NCBI GenBank assembly: GCA_028708865.1
Contig: JAQVYA010000009.1
Span: forward strand, 1-41,505
Length of the DNA stretch: 41,505 bases
Source of the DNA: Desulfovibrio sp.
GTDB lineage: Bacteria > Desulfobacterota > Desulfovibrionia > Desulfovibrionales > Desulfovibrionaceae
Direction of reading: 5' to 3'
Shown here piece by piece: positions 21,490-29,987 of the stretch (positions are counted from its first letter, which is position 1; the number at the start of each line of letters is the position of its first letter). The notes under the pieces are model-generated. The model was given only the letters and a program-made list of their open reading frames with translations. It searched no databases and had not been told where the DNA came from. The position numbers were made by a program, and so were the translations under genes.

Positions 21490-21521
21490 GGGCCCTGGCA
21501 TCGCCGGGGCCCTTCTTTTTT
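21490..21521 (+). terminator. Rho-independent terminator of the rnf-apbE operon
   Basis: A ten-base stem (GGGCCCTGGC at 21490-21499, GCCGGGGCCC at 21503-21512, three-base loop) is followed by TTCTTTTTT. It lies 45 bases after the apbE stop. Confidence 0.92.
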
Positions 21522-21652
21522 GTCGTCCCCCAAGCTCCCTCCCAACAGAATAAACTCGTTGCAAGGCACATTGCGTGATTCCGCAATCCCTGGGAGGTCG
21601 TTGCACGTTTGTGCGCCAAGCAGCAGGAACCGCATGTGGCAGTTTGGAACGC

Positions 21653-21687
21653 AAAAACCCTGGCAGAAGAGGGCGCTTCTGCCAGGG
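21653..21687 (-). terminator. Rho-independent terminator of the REC-CBS regulator gene
   Basis: Arms CCCTGGCAGAAG (21658-21669) and CTTCTGCCAGGG (21676-21687) form a perfect 12-base stem. On the minus strand it is followed by TTTTTGCG. It ends transcription of the gene at 21796-22695, about 110 bases past its stop. Confidence 0.88.
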
Positions 21688-21795
21688 CCGTGGGGGGGAG
21701 GAGGGTGAAGCCTTGGCCTGTCGTTTCCTTGGCTTCTGTTCCCGAATCCGTCGCAGTGGGGTGGCTGCGGCGAATCCATGAGTCCGCAACGCCCG

Positions 21796-22695
21796 TCAGT
21801 GGGCGGACTTGGCGATGCGGTCGATTTCTGCGTAGAGTTCGTGGTCGCGGATAATGCCCACGACCTTGCCTTCATCTTCCACGAGAATACGTTGCAGGTT
21901 GTGCGAGAACATCTTTTCCGCAACTTCTATAAGGGTGGCATTGGCCTCAATGCGCTGGGTATGCGCGCTCATGACGTTCTTGATCTGTACGTCGAGCAGG
22001 TCCTCAACCTGGCGGGTGAACACGCCATCCCAGAAAAAATGTGAAAATCTTGTTGTTTCCTTGGAATCTGGTTGGGCGGCCACATGCGCCTTGTACAAAG
22101 CGGTGATCAAATCTCGGATGGTCAAGTAGCCCACAGGCTCGTCCTTATCATTCAATACGATGATGGAACGATGCCCCCGGTCGGAAGTTACATCCGTGGC
22201 AATGACGTTTTCATTGTGTTCCCGCAGCTTTTGTACAGCGCGCAGAACGGACTCGTCCTCGCGGACCGTGGTGTATTCGCTGAGCGGAATCATGAGGTCT
22301 TCCGCACAAATCTCCGCGTGCCAACCTTCATAGGTGGACTTGTACGCGTCCACAATGCGTGATGCGAGATAGTTGATCTCGCAGGGCTTGGTCAGGTAGT
22401 CGAAGGCGCCGTCGCAATATGCATCCACAGCGCTCTTGATGGAGCCGTACCCGGTAAGCATGATGACCTGGGTGGTGGGACGGCGCTCCTTAAAGGCCTC
22501 TACGAATTCGTTGCCGTTCATGCCGGGCATCTGGTAGTCGCTGACCACCACGTCCGGATCCTGTTCCACCATGTCCAGCGCCGCTTGCGCGCTGTTGGCG
22601 GTGATGATCTCAAATCCCTTGGACTTGAGCAGCCGGGCCATGTTGCTGCGGAATCTGTCGTCGTCATCCACCAGCAGTACGCGAATATTCATCAT
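21796..22695 (-). CDS. Response regulator with a CBS-domain pair as output
   Basis: This 299-residue protein starts with a REC domain (about residues 1-120; VLLVDDDDRF, phospho-acceptor Asp53 in VVSDYQMPGMNG, Thr/Lys switch residues in IMLTGYG and YLTKPCE). Two CBS motifs follow, at about 130-205 (CAEDLMIPLSEYTTVRED, VGYLTIRDLITAL) and 240-297 (IKNVMSAHTQRIEANATL, VVGIIRDHELYAEI). CBS pairs usually bind adenine nucleotides. There is no DNA-binding domain, so the output is probably protein-protein or ligand-dependent. The start is the first of two ATGs, after AAGGAG. The gene stands alone, with its own sigma-54 promoter and terminator. Its cognate kinase is not evident in the window. Confidence 0.92.
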   Translation of the reverse strand: MMNIRVLLVDDDDRFRSNMARLLKSKGFEIITANSAQAALDMVEQDPDVVVSDYQMPGMNGNEFVEAFKERRPTTQVIMLTGYGSIKSAVDAYCDGAFDYLTKPCEINYLASRIVDAYKSTYEGWHAEICAEDLMIPLSEYTTVREDESVLRAVQKLREHNENVIATDVTSDRGHRSIIVLNDKDEPVGYLTIRDLITALYKAHVAAQPDSKETTRFSHFFWDGVFTRQVEDLLDVQIKNVMSAHTQRIEANATLIEVAEKMFSHNLQRILVEDEGKVVGIIRDHELYAEIDRIAKSAH

Positions 22696-22806
22696 CTCCC
22701 TTACTCCTTGGCGCTGCTTTGCCGCGCGAACCGTTCACGCCTACGGCAATCCGTGTTCTCTGCTCCCTCAGGTGGGGCGCGTTGTGCGCTCCTGCCAGAA
22801 AAACAA

Positions 22807-22822
22807 AGCAATGGGCGTGCCA
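22807..22822 (-). promoter_or_regulatory. Perfect sigma-54 promoter of the REC-CBS regulator gene
   Basis: Read on the minus strand, TGGCACGCCCATTGCT matches the consensus TGGCAC-N5-TTGCW at every defined position. Transcription should begin near 22796, leaving about 100 bases of leader before the ATG at 22695. No activator site is obvious in the 100 bases upstream. Confidence 0.85.
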
Positions 22823-22927
22823 TCTTGGTATACTATTGTTTACAGCAGGTTAATAGCGTTTGTTGCGCGTAATTTATCGCAGCCTTTGTGGCCTTCCACG
22901 CAAAAAATGGTGGTTGAAGAAAAATGA

Positions 22928-23641
22928 TCAGGAATGCTTCGACCCTGAGGGCAAGAGCAAATGTCGTGCTTGCAATGGACTCAGGTTGGTGCCGATGAGA
23001 TGAAGGTTTGGCCGGAAGGGGAGGGAGTGGCGAAGGAAAGGGGAGCAAGGGGGCAGCGCTTTTTCCGGGCTTGGAAAAGGGCTGGTTTTTTGTTTTGGGG
23101 CATCCAGTTCAAAGGCCCAGCAGGCTGCATGGGCTGGGCGGAAGTCGAACAGGCGGTTCAGCGGGACATTCAGAGCCAAGCAAGCCAGAACGCGGAGTAC
23201 TCCGGCATGAGTGAAGGCAATGGCGGGCCGGGGCCCACGGGCCATGACCTCAAGAGCAGCCTGGGCGCGTTTGGAGACGTCCGCAAAGCTTTCCCCACCT
23301 GGGGGGCGGAATCCGGCGAAGTCATTGCCCCGGGCTTTGTATTCCTCGGGGCGGGAGCGGGCCACCTCTGCCATGGAAAGACCTTCCCACACGCCCAGGT
23401 GGATTTCTCGAAGCTGTTTCAACTCCAGAACCGGAAGTCCTGTTTTTTGGGCCAGAGGGTGCGCCGTGTCCAGGGCTCTTTTTTGCGGGGAGGCATACAG
23501 TGCGGCCAAGGGCAGATAGCCGAGAAGCTCGGCCAGAGATTCGGCCTGCTCTCTTCCGTGTTCACTCAACGGTACTTCGGTGCGACCGATATAGCGCCGT
23601 CCCGTGGGGGTGGTAGCCGCATGTCGAAAAAATAGCAGCAC
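22928..23641 (-). CDS. Histidine phosphatase family protein (phosphoglycerate mutase-like)
   Basis: This 237-residue protein belongs to the branch-1 histidine phosphatases. The catalytic motif is FFRHAATTPTGRRYIGRTEVPLS (His7); RHA replaces the commoner RHG. Other conserved parts are YASPQKRALDTA, LREIHLGVWEGL and the second catalytic histidine in AFTHAGVLRVL. The core ends near residue 180, and the last 55 residues are a basic, low-complexity tail. It starts with GTG directly after the stop of the NTP transferase gene and is the last gene of the mop accessory cluster. CobC-like dephosphorylation of a nucleotide or cofactor intermediate is possible; the substrate is not known. Confidence 0.85.
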   Translation of the reverse strand: MLLFFRHAATTPTGRRYIGRTEVPLSEHGREQAESLAELLGYLPLAALYASPQKRALDTAHPLAQKTGLPVLELKQLREIHLGVWEGLSMAEVARSRPEEYKARGNDFAGFRPPGGESFADVSKRAQAALEVMARGPRPAIAFTHAGVLRVLACLALNVPLNRLFDFRPAHAACWAFELDAPKQKTSPFPSPEKALPPCSPFLRHSLPFRPNLHLIGTNLSPLQARHLLLPSGSKHS

Positions 23642-24769
23642 TTAATCCCCCAGAAGCAAGCGGCCTTCCTGGCCGGATTGCGAATAAAACTGGTCCAGGA
23701 CATGCTCCGCCCGGTGCAGACGCCGTAAAATTGCTTCGCAGGCCACGGGATTGGCGGAAAAACGGGTCAATTTGGCGAGATAGCGCTCCTGCAAGGGGAC
23801 CCGATTGGTGCCTTGCACGAATTTATCTGCGAGAAAAACAATTTCGCGCTCCGTGATTTGCGCGTTTGTGGTCATGTCCAGGTCGGCATGGTCCCGCACC
23901 AGCGGCGCAACCGCCGCAAAACCATGTTCTTCCAGAAGAGACGCGCCTGCCTCCGCATGACGCGGACGTGCCTTGGCCACATCGTGGACCAGAGCGGCGC
24001 TTTGGACCAGTGCCAGGTCCAGATTGTGCCCGGCATGTTGGCGGTTGACGGCTTCGGCCATGCGGACGGCCAGTTGGGCCACGGCCCGGCAGTGTTCCTG
24101 AACCGGAATGGGCGTTTCGGCCAATTGGAACAGGGCAAGGCATTCCTGCTCGTCGGGATAATCTGCCTTGGCCTGATTTGCTAGTTTTGTATAATCTTCG
24201 GGACGGTCCATATCCTGGAGAATGGCGTGGTCCGCCACCGGGCAGAGCCCGGCATTGCCGGCATGTTCCTCCAGCACGGTGTGCAGCCCGCCCTGTCCGT
24301 CATGCGCCAGGATGCGTGGCACCATGGCCTGCCCTACAAGGGGGGGATGGCCTGGTTCTCCGAGGAATGTGGGGTGAATGAGCCAGCGGTCCTGTTGTTC
24401 AAAGCAGCGCATCAGGCGTTGCAGCGTGGCGGCGCGCACCAAGGGGATATCCACGGGCAGGAGGAAAAAGGCCTGACTGGTCGGACTGATTTCCTGCACC
24501 CCGATGCGGATTGAACTGAACATGCCCTGGCTTGGGTCTGGATTGCACACCAGCTGGACGCCTTCCGCTGCATGGGCGCGGCAGATCGGGGCCAGTTCTT
24601 GGGCCCGGTGTCCGCCCACCACAATGATTTGTCGGATATTCGGTCCAGCCGCATGAAAGGATTCCAGCACGCGGGCCAGAGCAGGGCGGCCCGCCAAGGG
24701 CAGCAGTGGCTTGAATTGCCCCATGCGCGAGGAGAACCCGGCAGCCAGGACCAGAGCGGAGTAGTGCAT
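23642..24769 (-). CDS. MobA/MocA-like nucleotidyltransferase fused to an HD domain
   Basis: This is a 375-residue fusion. Residues 1-190 are a MobA-type nucleotidyltransferase (LVLAAGFSSRMGQFKPLLPL, LLPVDIPLVRAATL), the family that includes MocA, which adds CMP to molybdopterin to make the MCD cofactor of aldehyde oxidoreductases. Residues 220-375 form an HD-type phosphohydrolase domain (AALVHDVAKARPRHAEAG, VRDHADLDM). The start at 24769 follows AAAGG; the longer frame back to 24844 would run into xdhC. I recall this architecture as the D. vulgaris DVU_1551 family. MCD formation for the neighbouring Mop is the best guess for the first domain. The HD domain's substrate is unknown. Confidence 0.88.
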   Translation of the reverse strand: MHYSALVLAAGFSSRMGQFKPLLPLAGRPALARVLESFHAAGPNIRQIIVVGGHRAQELAPICRAHAAEGVQLVCNPDPSQGMFSSIRIGVQEISPTSQAFFLLPVDIPLVRAATLQRLMRCFEQQDRWLIHPTFLGEPGHPPLVGQAMVPRILAHDGQGGLHTVLEEHAGNAGLCPVADHAILQDMDRPEDYTKLANQAKADYPDEQECLALFQLAETPIPVQEHCRAVAQLAVRMAEAVNRQHAGHNLDLALVQSAALVHDVAKARPRHAEAGASLLEEHGFAAVAPLVRDHADLDMTTNAQITEREIVFLADKFVQGTNRVPLQERYLAKLTRFSANPVACEAILRRLHRAEHVLDQFYSQSGQEGRLLLGD

Positions 24770-24794
24770 CGGACCTTTATCCTTTGGGGCCGGG

Positions 24795-25874
24795 TCAGTG
24801 CTTTTCATTGCCCGCACTGCGCACGTCCACCAGTTGCGCCACAATGCTGAGGGCGATCTCCTCAGGCGTCTGGGCGTTCATGGTCACGCCAATGGGGCAG
24901 TGGCAACGGTCCAGATCCTGATCCGTAAAGCCTTCCTTTCGCAAGGCCGCATAGACGTCGCCGCGTTTTTTCTTGCTGCCGATCATGCCGATGTAACGTG
25001 CCGGAGTCCGCAGGGCCTGCCCCAGTACGGTCTTGTCGTGGGCGTGCCCCCGGGTCAGGATGACCACAAAGGCGTCTTTCCCAACGGTTTCCGGATGCAC
25101 AGCCTGATGAAAGTCATCCAGGACCACGATTTGATCGGCTTCGGGGAATCGTTCCGCATTGGCGAAATCCTGGCGGTCGTCCAGCACCACGGTACGAAAT
25201 CCCATCATGGCTGCCAGCCGGGCCGTGCAGCGGGAAACATGCCCGGCTCCATAAAGAAATACCGGCGCCGGAGGAAAGGCCGGTTCCGCCACGTACCGTT
25301 GGTCTTCCAAAGTGTGCAGGCCCACAGCGCCTTTGTCCATGGCAAGTTGGACGAGGCTGCGGCGGATGGAATCCGGAACATCGGCAGCATGGGCAGGGGG
25401 GGCGTCGCTGAGGGGGGTCACGGCATGGCCCTGGGCCGAGAATGTTCCCTGGTCCTTGGGGGCCAGTTGGAAAAACAATAGGCCGGGTCGGCCCTGGCGG
25501 AGCAGACGATCCAGTTCTTCCAGCGCCGAAGTTGCCGGGCTGTTGGGGCTGACGTGTTCCAGCAGCAGGCTGAACTGGCCGCCGCAGATCATATCCGTAC
25601 CAGCGGCCAGATCGCGGTTGAGATCCAGTTCCCGCAGTAGGGCCGTGCCGGGCGGGGTGCCGAAGAGCCCCCCGGCATCGCGGATGGCCATGGCCTCGGT
25701 GATGCCGCCCCCTACCGTGCCGAGAATGGACTCCCCGGGAAGGCCGGGGCGGCGTACCGTCATTTTGGCTCCGGAAGATCGGGGAGTGGAGCCGTGAGAG
25801 TCCACGATGGTGGCCAGAACAATGGATTCGCCCTGATGTAGCAGATTGAGAGTGTCGCGTAGAAGATGTCTCAT
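24795..25874 (-). CDS. XdhC family protein, sulfuration factor for molybdenum hydroxylases
   Basis: This 359-residue protein has the two parts of the XdhC/CoxI family. The N-terminal domain (about 1-100) has IVLATIVDSHGSTPRSSGAKM and GTVGGGITEAMAI. The C-terminal Rossmann domain (about 205-350) has VFLYGAGHVSRCTARLAAMMGF, VILTRGHAHDKTVL and YIGMIGSKKKRG. XdhC proteins bind the Mo cofactor and protect or sulfurate it before insertion into xanthine dehydrogenase-type enzymes. Its start overlaps the CoA ligase stop (ATGA), so it is translationally coupled. Mop in the same cluster is the obvious client. Confidence 0.93.
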   Translation of the reverse strand: MRHLLRDTLNLLHQGESIVLATIVDSHGSTPRSSGAKMTVRRPGLPGESILGTVGGGITEAMAIRDAGGLFGTPPGTALLRELDLNRDLAAGTDMICGGQFSLLLEHVSPNSPATSALEELDRLLRQGRPGLLFFQLAPKDQGTFSAQGHAVTPLSDAPPAHAADVPDSIRRSLVQLAMDKGAVGLHTLEDQRYVAEPAFPPAPVFLYGAGHVSRCTARLAAMMGFRTVVLDDRQDFANAERFPEADQIVVLDDFHQAVHPETVGKDAFVVILTRGHAHDKTVLGQALRTPARYIGMIGSKKKRGDVYAALRKEGFTDQDLDRCHCPIGVTMNAQTPEEIALSIVAQLVDVRSAGNEKH

Positions 25875-27250
25875 GATTTCTCCTCGGAAAAGTCGGATGC
25901 AGGAAACAAAACTCGTTTGTCCAGCCCGGGGCGGGCCGGGCCACTGTGCCCCACGGCCCGCAGGCGAAGAGGGATGCCGGCCCCGCGCAGGGCGGGCGCG
26001 TTGTCCAGGGCGGTACGCGAGCGCCGGAGCACGGCCTGCTCCCCGGTGCTGCCCGGAGGACTGGCCGTGGTGATTTCAATATGAAGTTCCGGGCGGTTGC
26101 TTTTGCCTCTCCGCCAGGAAGCGGCAAAGTCGGCCAGTCCGTGCACTGCGTAAAGTACGTCCCCCAGGTCGGCCACGTCCAGTAGGCGACCGTTTTGGTG
26201 GGAAGTGTTGCCGTGGTCTTCTGCTAGGCGGCGGACGTCCTGATCCAGCCGTTGCAACGCACTGCCACAGGCGCAGGGACCTGGAAGGAGCCTGCCACGG
26301 TCGCCCGTGCGGTAGCGGATCAAGGGCATGGCCCGCCGGGTCAGGGTGGTGACCAAGATTTCTCCCCATTGCCCGTGCGGCTGCGGGCGGCCCGTATGCG
26401 GACAGGCGATTTCCACGTATAAATCCGCTTCGCGCAGGTGCATGCCCGATCCTGGCGTGCATTCCACGGCTCCGCCCAGCCCGGTTTCCACCATGCCCCA
26501 GTGGCGAAACACTGCGCAATCCAGTCCCTGCTCCACCGAGCGGACCAGCGCCTGGGGAGCGGCGTCCCAGCAGAGCAGGACCGAGCGCACCCGGGGTTTG
26601 CGTGCCGGTTTGGCGAACCGGGCATGGGCCGCCAGCACATGAATATGCGCGGGAGAGCCGACAATACAGCGCACCTGCTGTTCATCCATTTGGCGCAGTG
26701 TATCGTGCGGATGCTCCAGCGGACCGGCCACCAGAGCACGGGAGCCAAAGGACTCCAACGCGTCCCCCAGCAAGCGCCCCACGCTGTCGGGTCGTTCGCC
26801 GGGCAGCAAAATCAGGGTGGTTTCTCCGGGGCGCACAAGGTTGCGCATGCCCCGGCCAAAAAAATGCCGGATGCGTTTCAAATCGCCGGGGGTGAAGAAG
26901 ATGCGCTTGCCCGGACCGCTGGTACCGGAGCTGGGGATACTGACCACCCTGGCCACTTCATCCTGCGAAACCGCTAGAAAGGATTCGGGCCGCTCGCACA
27001 GCTCCCGAGACGGGGTACGCGGCCAGGCGGCCAGTTCTTCGGGATTGTGGGGAAGTTCCTTCGGCGTATGACGCCAGTGCTGGCGATAGTACGGGCTGTT
27101 GCGGCGGGCGTGGTCCATGGTGCGGCGCAGCCGTTCCCATTGTTGACTGCGCAGTTCTTCTGGACGGATGGGGGCATGCGCCGCATCCGAAAAATCCTCT
27201 TGCCAAAGGGCTTCCAAAAGCCAGCGGTCAAGCCAGGGAAGGGATGCCAT
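25871..27250 (-). CDS. AMP-dependent CoA ligase-like protein (phenylacetate-CoA ligase-like)
   Basis: This 459-residue adenylate-forming protein resembles PaaK. It has the phosphate-binding loop SIPSSGTSGPGKRIFFTP near residue 107, an ATP/adenylate region FRHWGMVETGLGG near 243, and RYRTGDRGRLL near 325 followed by CACGS. The C-terminal lid domain is present but divergent. The family I recall is DVU_1553 of D. vulgaris. The gene overlaps the radical SAM gene upstream by 23 bases and xdhC downstream by four. In an aldehyde oxidoreductase cluster it could activate the carboxylic acid product to its CoA ester, or adenylate a carboxylate during cofactor or protein modification. Sequence alone does not decide. 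Confidence 0.85.
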   Translation of the reverse strand: MASLPWLDRWLLEALWQEDFSDAAHAPIRPEELRSQQWERLRRTMDHARRNSPYYRQHWRHTPKELPHNPEELAAWPRTPSRELCERPESFLAVSQDEVARVVSIPSSGTSGPGKRIFFTPGDLKRIRHFFGRGMRNLVRPGETTLILLPGERPDSVGRLLGDALESFGSRALVAGPLEHPHDTLRQMDEQQVRCIVGSPAHIHVLAAHARFAKPARKPRVRSVLLCWDAAPQALVRSVEQGLDCAVFRHWGMVETGLGGAVECTPGSGMHLREADLYVEIACPHTGRPQPHGQWGEILVTTLTRRAMPLIRYRTGDRGRLLPGPCACGSALQRLDQDVRRLAEDHGNTSHQNGRLLDVADLGDVLYAVHGLADFAASWRRGKSNRPELHIEITTASPPGSTGEQAVLRRSRTALDNAPALRGAGIPLRLRAVGHSGPARPGLDKRVLFPASDFSEEKS

Positions 27251-28772
27251 GGGTTTCCCGGTACAAGGGCCGCCCGTCCGCGGCCGTGAGGTTATAGGCG
27301 CAGAACGGGATCAACCGTCCTTCGGGAGTGGCCACATGGATGCAGCAGCCGCGCAGCCGGTCCAGGTCCAGGGTCCAGGCATCCTGAAAGGCCATGGCCG
27401 AGACGGCCAGCCGGTGCGTGGACGCTCGGGCGAGAAAACGGTCCAGATCATCCAGGGGGAGCGCCTCTGTGGAGGCGTTCTCGGGAGGCGTCCATGCCAT
27501 GCCGTTTGCCGATGCCGGGGGAACCGCAGCCGCAGGCTCCCTGACTGGTTCCGCATCGTGAGTCGGAGCCATGGGCAGGAGTGTGGCGGCATCTTTATTG
27601 GCCGGGAATGTCTTGTGTCTCTGTTCAGCCTGACAATCGCAGCCTGAGGGGGCGCGCCACTGACGACTTACAAAGGCTTTGGACTGGTCAGCGCCTTCCC
27701 TGGCCAAAATAGGTTCCACCTTGCCCGAGCAACAGGCGCGCTGTTCCGAAAGCAGGGTCAGACTTTGATCCTGGTTGACCAAATAGTTGGCGTGAAACGA
27801 ACAACGCGCATGTTCGCATGCCGGGGGCAGAAAGTCCTGGGCATGGACTAGGCCCCGGGTTTGCTCCTCCAGGCCGCGCATGATTTCCGGCAGAGTGATG
27901 CGGGCTTGATCCTCTGGAGGGGCGGGGAAACGGCCAAAATAGCTTACGGGTTGGAAATGGATGCCGCGCACACCGGGTGAAAGTCGGGCCGCCAGCCGCA
28001 GCAGGCCGCCCAGGTCCTGGTCGTTGACGCCGGGCACCACCGTGGGCACGAGCACCACGCCGATTCCCGCCGTGACGAAGCGTTCCACGGCCAGGAGTTT
28101 CTCCTGGAGTAACGGTTGCCCGCGCAGCGTCCGGTACGGCTGTTCGCGATGGGAGTCGAATTGCAGGAATACCGAGTCCAGCCCGGCCTGGGCGATTTGT
28201 GGGGCAAAGTCCGCTTCCCTGGCGGCGCGCAGCCCGTTGGTGTTCAATTGGACAAAGGGAAAACCCATGTCTTTGGCCAGCGCGACCAGGGCGGCCAGGT
28301 CGTGGTGCAGTGAAGGTTCGCCCCCGGAAAATTGGATGTTGCAGGGGCCGGACATGCGCATGACTCCGCGCAGCATGCTTTCTACCTCAGGCAGGGTCAG
28401 ATCGGGCCGGGCCGGGCCGCCTGCCGAGGCAAAGCAGACCGGGCAGCCCAGGTTGCAACGCCATGTAATTTCCAGGAGTGCGGTGCAGGTATGCTGACGG
28501 TGGTCCGGGCAGAGCCCGCAATCCAGGGGACAGCCGCGCTCCACTGGCGTGGCCGGAACCCGGGGCCGGGATGGAATCTTGGGCCGCGACCAACGGGACA
28601 GCTCCTGGCCTGGGTTGCCTCGCCAGATCACGGAACGAAATTTTCCGTGGTCCGGACAATATTTTACGAGATAGGCATCTTGCCCCTGCTCCTCAATCGT
28701 GGCGGGCAGGGGGCGCAGGCATACCGGGCAGACGCTTTGCGTGGCCGGAAGCGGTTCAGATTCAGAACGCAT
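27228..28772 (-). CDS. Radical SAM protein (TrsS-like; Cys form of a family with selenoprotein members)
   Basis: This 514-residue protein starts at the ATG at 28772 (GGGAG seven bases upstream), overlapping the preceding gene by 11 bases. The N-terminus has a zinc-ribbon-like pair (CPVCLRPLPA and KYCPDHGKF), as in Tes/MJ0619-type radical SAM proteins. The radical SAM cluster motif is CNLGCPVCFASAGG near residue 118, and IQFSGGEPSLHHDL follows. The C-terminal part has CDC and RGCCIHVATPEGRL motifs. No in-frame TGA is present, so this copy uses cysteine. I recall the family as TrsS, so named because some members contain selenocysteine; this is recollection, not a search. The reaction is unknown. 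Neighbours suggest a role in maturing or serving the aldehyde oxidoreductase. Confidence 0.85.
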   Translation of the reverse strand: MRSESEPLPATQSVCPVCLRPLPATIEEQGQDAYLVKYCPDHGKFRSVIWRGNPGQELSRWSRPKIPSRPRVPATPVERGCPLDCGLCPDHRQHTCTALLEITWRCNLGCPVCFASAGGPARPDLTLPEVESMLRGVMRMSGPCNIQFSGGEPSLHHDLAALVALAKDMGFPFVQLNTNGLRAAREADFAPQIAQAGLDSVFLQFDSHREQPYRTLRGQPLLQEKLLAVERFVTAGIGVVLVPTVVPGVNDQDLGGLLRLAARLSPGVRGIHFQPVSYFGRFPAPPEDQARITLPEIMRGLEEQTRGLVHAQDFLPPACEHARCSFHANYLVNQDQSLTLLSEQRACCSGKVEPILAREGADQSKAFVSRQWRAPSGCDCQAEQRHKTFPANKDAATLLPMAPTHDAEPVREPAAAVPPASANGMAWTPPENASTEALPLDDLDRFLARASTHRLAVSAMAFQDAWTLDLDRLRGCCIHVATPEGRLIPFCAYNLTAADGRPLYRETHGIPSLA

Positions 28773-29229
28773 CGGGCAGCTCCCGTCCCTGTCCTGGTTC
28801 GAAACCGTTTTCCGCCAGGATTTCAAGGATGCGGGCATAGGTGCGGCTGAGCAGACCGCCACAGCGTTGCGGATCGGGCTGGCCGCATTCCCCGCCGATG
28901 ATGGCGTTGCAGCTGATGCCGCCGAATTCGCTCTGTGCGGTCTGCGCAAACCAGTCCCGCAGCTCCGCAAGCAGCAGGGGCAGACGTTCGTCCGCCTCTT
29001 CCTGGTCCAACCCCTTGCCCGCGTGGAGCGCCAAAAGGCAGACGCCGCCTGTGAGCACGCCGCAAGGTCCGGCACAGTCGCCCATGCCGTGGCATAGACC
29101 GGCCATGGAGCGCACCAGGTCCGGGTTGGAGCGGCCCATTTCTTCCAGGCCGAGCAACAGCATGATCTGGCTACAACAATAGCCTGCTCCGGAAAGACGC
29201 ATCAGGTTCAGGTCCAGGTCGTCGAACAT
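28762..29229 (-). CDS. C-GCAxxG-C-C family redox protein
   Basis: This 155-residue protein has the cysteine pattern of the C_GCAxxG_C_C family: AGYCCSQIMLLLG near residue 15, GLCHGMGDCAGPCGVLTGGVCLL near 44-66, and SCNAIIGGECGQPDPQRCGG near 105. Such proteins are small, probably metal- or cluster-binding redox partners; their chemistry is poorly known. It overlaps the methyltransferase gene by 22 bases upstream and the radical SAM gene by 11 downstream. I recall it as the DVU_1555 family. It may supply electrons or sulfur to the radical SAM partner; this is inference. Confidence 0.85.
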   Translation of the reverse strand: MFDDLDLNLMRLSGAGYCCSQIMLLLGLEEMGRSNPDLVRSMAGLCHGMGDCAGPCGVLTGGVCLLALHAGKGLDQEEADERLPLLLAELRDWFAQTAQSEFGGISCNAIIGGECGQPDPQRCGGLLSRTYARILEILAENGFEPGQGRELPDAF

Positions 29230-29987
29230 GGCGGTTGTTCCTCCGTGTCATGAAGAGGTTTGCGGGCCAGCACAAGGCAATAGCCGGGTCGGCGTTCTCC
29301 ATTGCAGCGGGGAGCGCAGCCCGTCCAGGCCAGTTTGGCGGCCAGGGTCCGCAATTGGAAAGAATGGTCTTCAAATTGAATGATTTGCATCCCTGCCCTG
29401 CAAATGCTTTTGCGCAGGGCGGATTCTTCGGGGGCGCGTTCAGCGCAGGATGTTTTGACCTTTTGGCGGGGGAGCGGTGGCGTGTCGGCTTTGCATGCGC
29501 TGCTGCATGCGGCTTCGGGCAGGTAGAGATCCGTGAGCCCGAGAAATCCTCCGGGCCGCAAGACTCGCTGGAATTCGCGCAAGACCCGGACCGGGTCCGG
29601 TTGCAGGGAGAGCACGCACTCGCAGAAAATGGCGTGCAGGCTGGAGTCGGGCAGGGGCAAGGTATGGACGCGGCCCTGCACCATAGGCAGATGGCGGGGC
29701 AAGGTCTCCCGGGAGGGGAAAGGCTGTCGATCCAGGCCCAGGGCGTGCACCCCGTAGCGCCTTCTAAGCAGGCGAACGGTTGCCCCGGGTCCACAACCCG
29801 CGTCCAGCACGCGCATCCCCGGACAAAGTCCCATGGCGTCGGCCAGTCGGCTGGTCAATTCCAGGCCACCGGGCCGGAGCGTGTCCCCGGCTGCGGCGCG
29901 CAGTTCGGGCCGGGCCCAGAGCGGAATCTCCGGCTCCGAAGCGTGACGTTGCGTGTCCCAGGGCGCATGCCGGGCGGGAGAAGTCAC
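29208..29987 (-). CDS. Class I SAM-dependent methyltransferase
   Basis: This 259-residue protein has the Rossmann motif I VLDAGCGPGATVRLL near residue 54, a motif II/III region LPLPDSSLHAIFCECVLSL and the post-II block VLRPGGFLGLTDLYLPE. The start is a GTG at 29987, in a GTGA overlap with the upstream small gene and preceded by GGAGG. A cysteine-rich stretch (ACSSACKAD, TSCAER) and the C-terminal TGCAPRCNGERRPGYCLVLAR are unusual for a plain methyltransferase and might bind a cluster or thiol substrate. I recall it as the DVU_1556 family. The substrate is unknown; it is tightly coupled to the radical SAM and redox genes. Confidence 0.87.
   Translation of the reverse strand: MTSPARHAPWDTQRHASEPEIPLWARPELRAAAGDTLRPGGLELTSRLADAMGLCPGMRVLDAGCGPGATVRLLRRRYGVHALGLDRQPFPSRETLPRHLPMVQGRVHTLPLPDSSLHAIFCECVLSLQPDPVRVLREFQRVLRPGGFLGLTDLYLPEAACSSACKADTPPLPRQKVKTSCAERAPEESALRKSICRAGMQIIQFEDHSFQLRTLAAKLAWTGCAPRCNGERRPGYCLVLARKPLHDTEEQPPCSTTWT

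Noticed and set aside
27228-28772. Selenocysteine in the radical SAM protein.
   Set aside because: The family has selenoprotein members, but this frame has no internal TGA and carries cysteines in the C-terminal motif.
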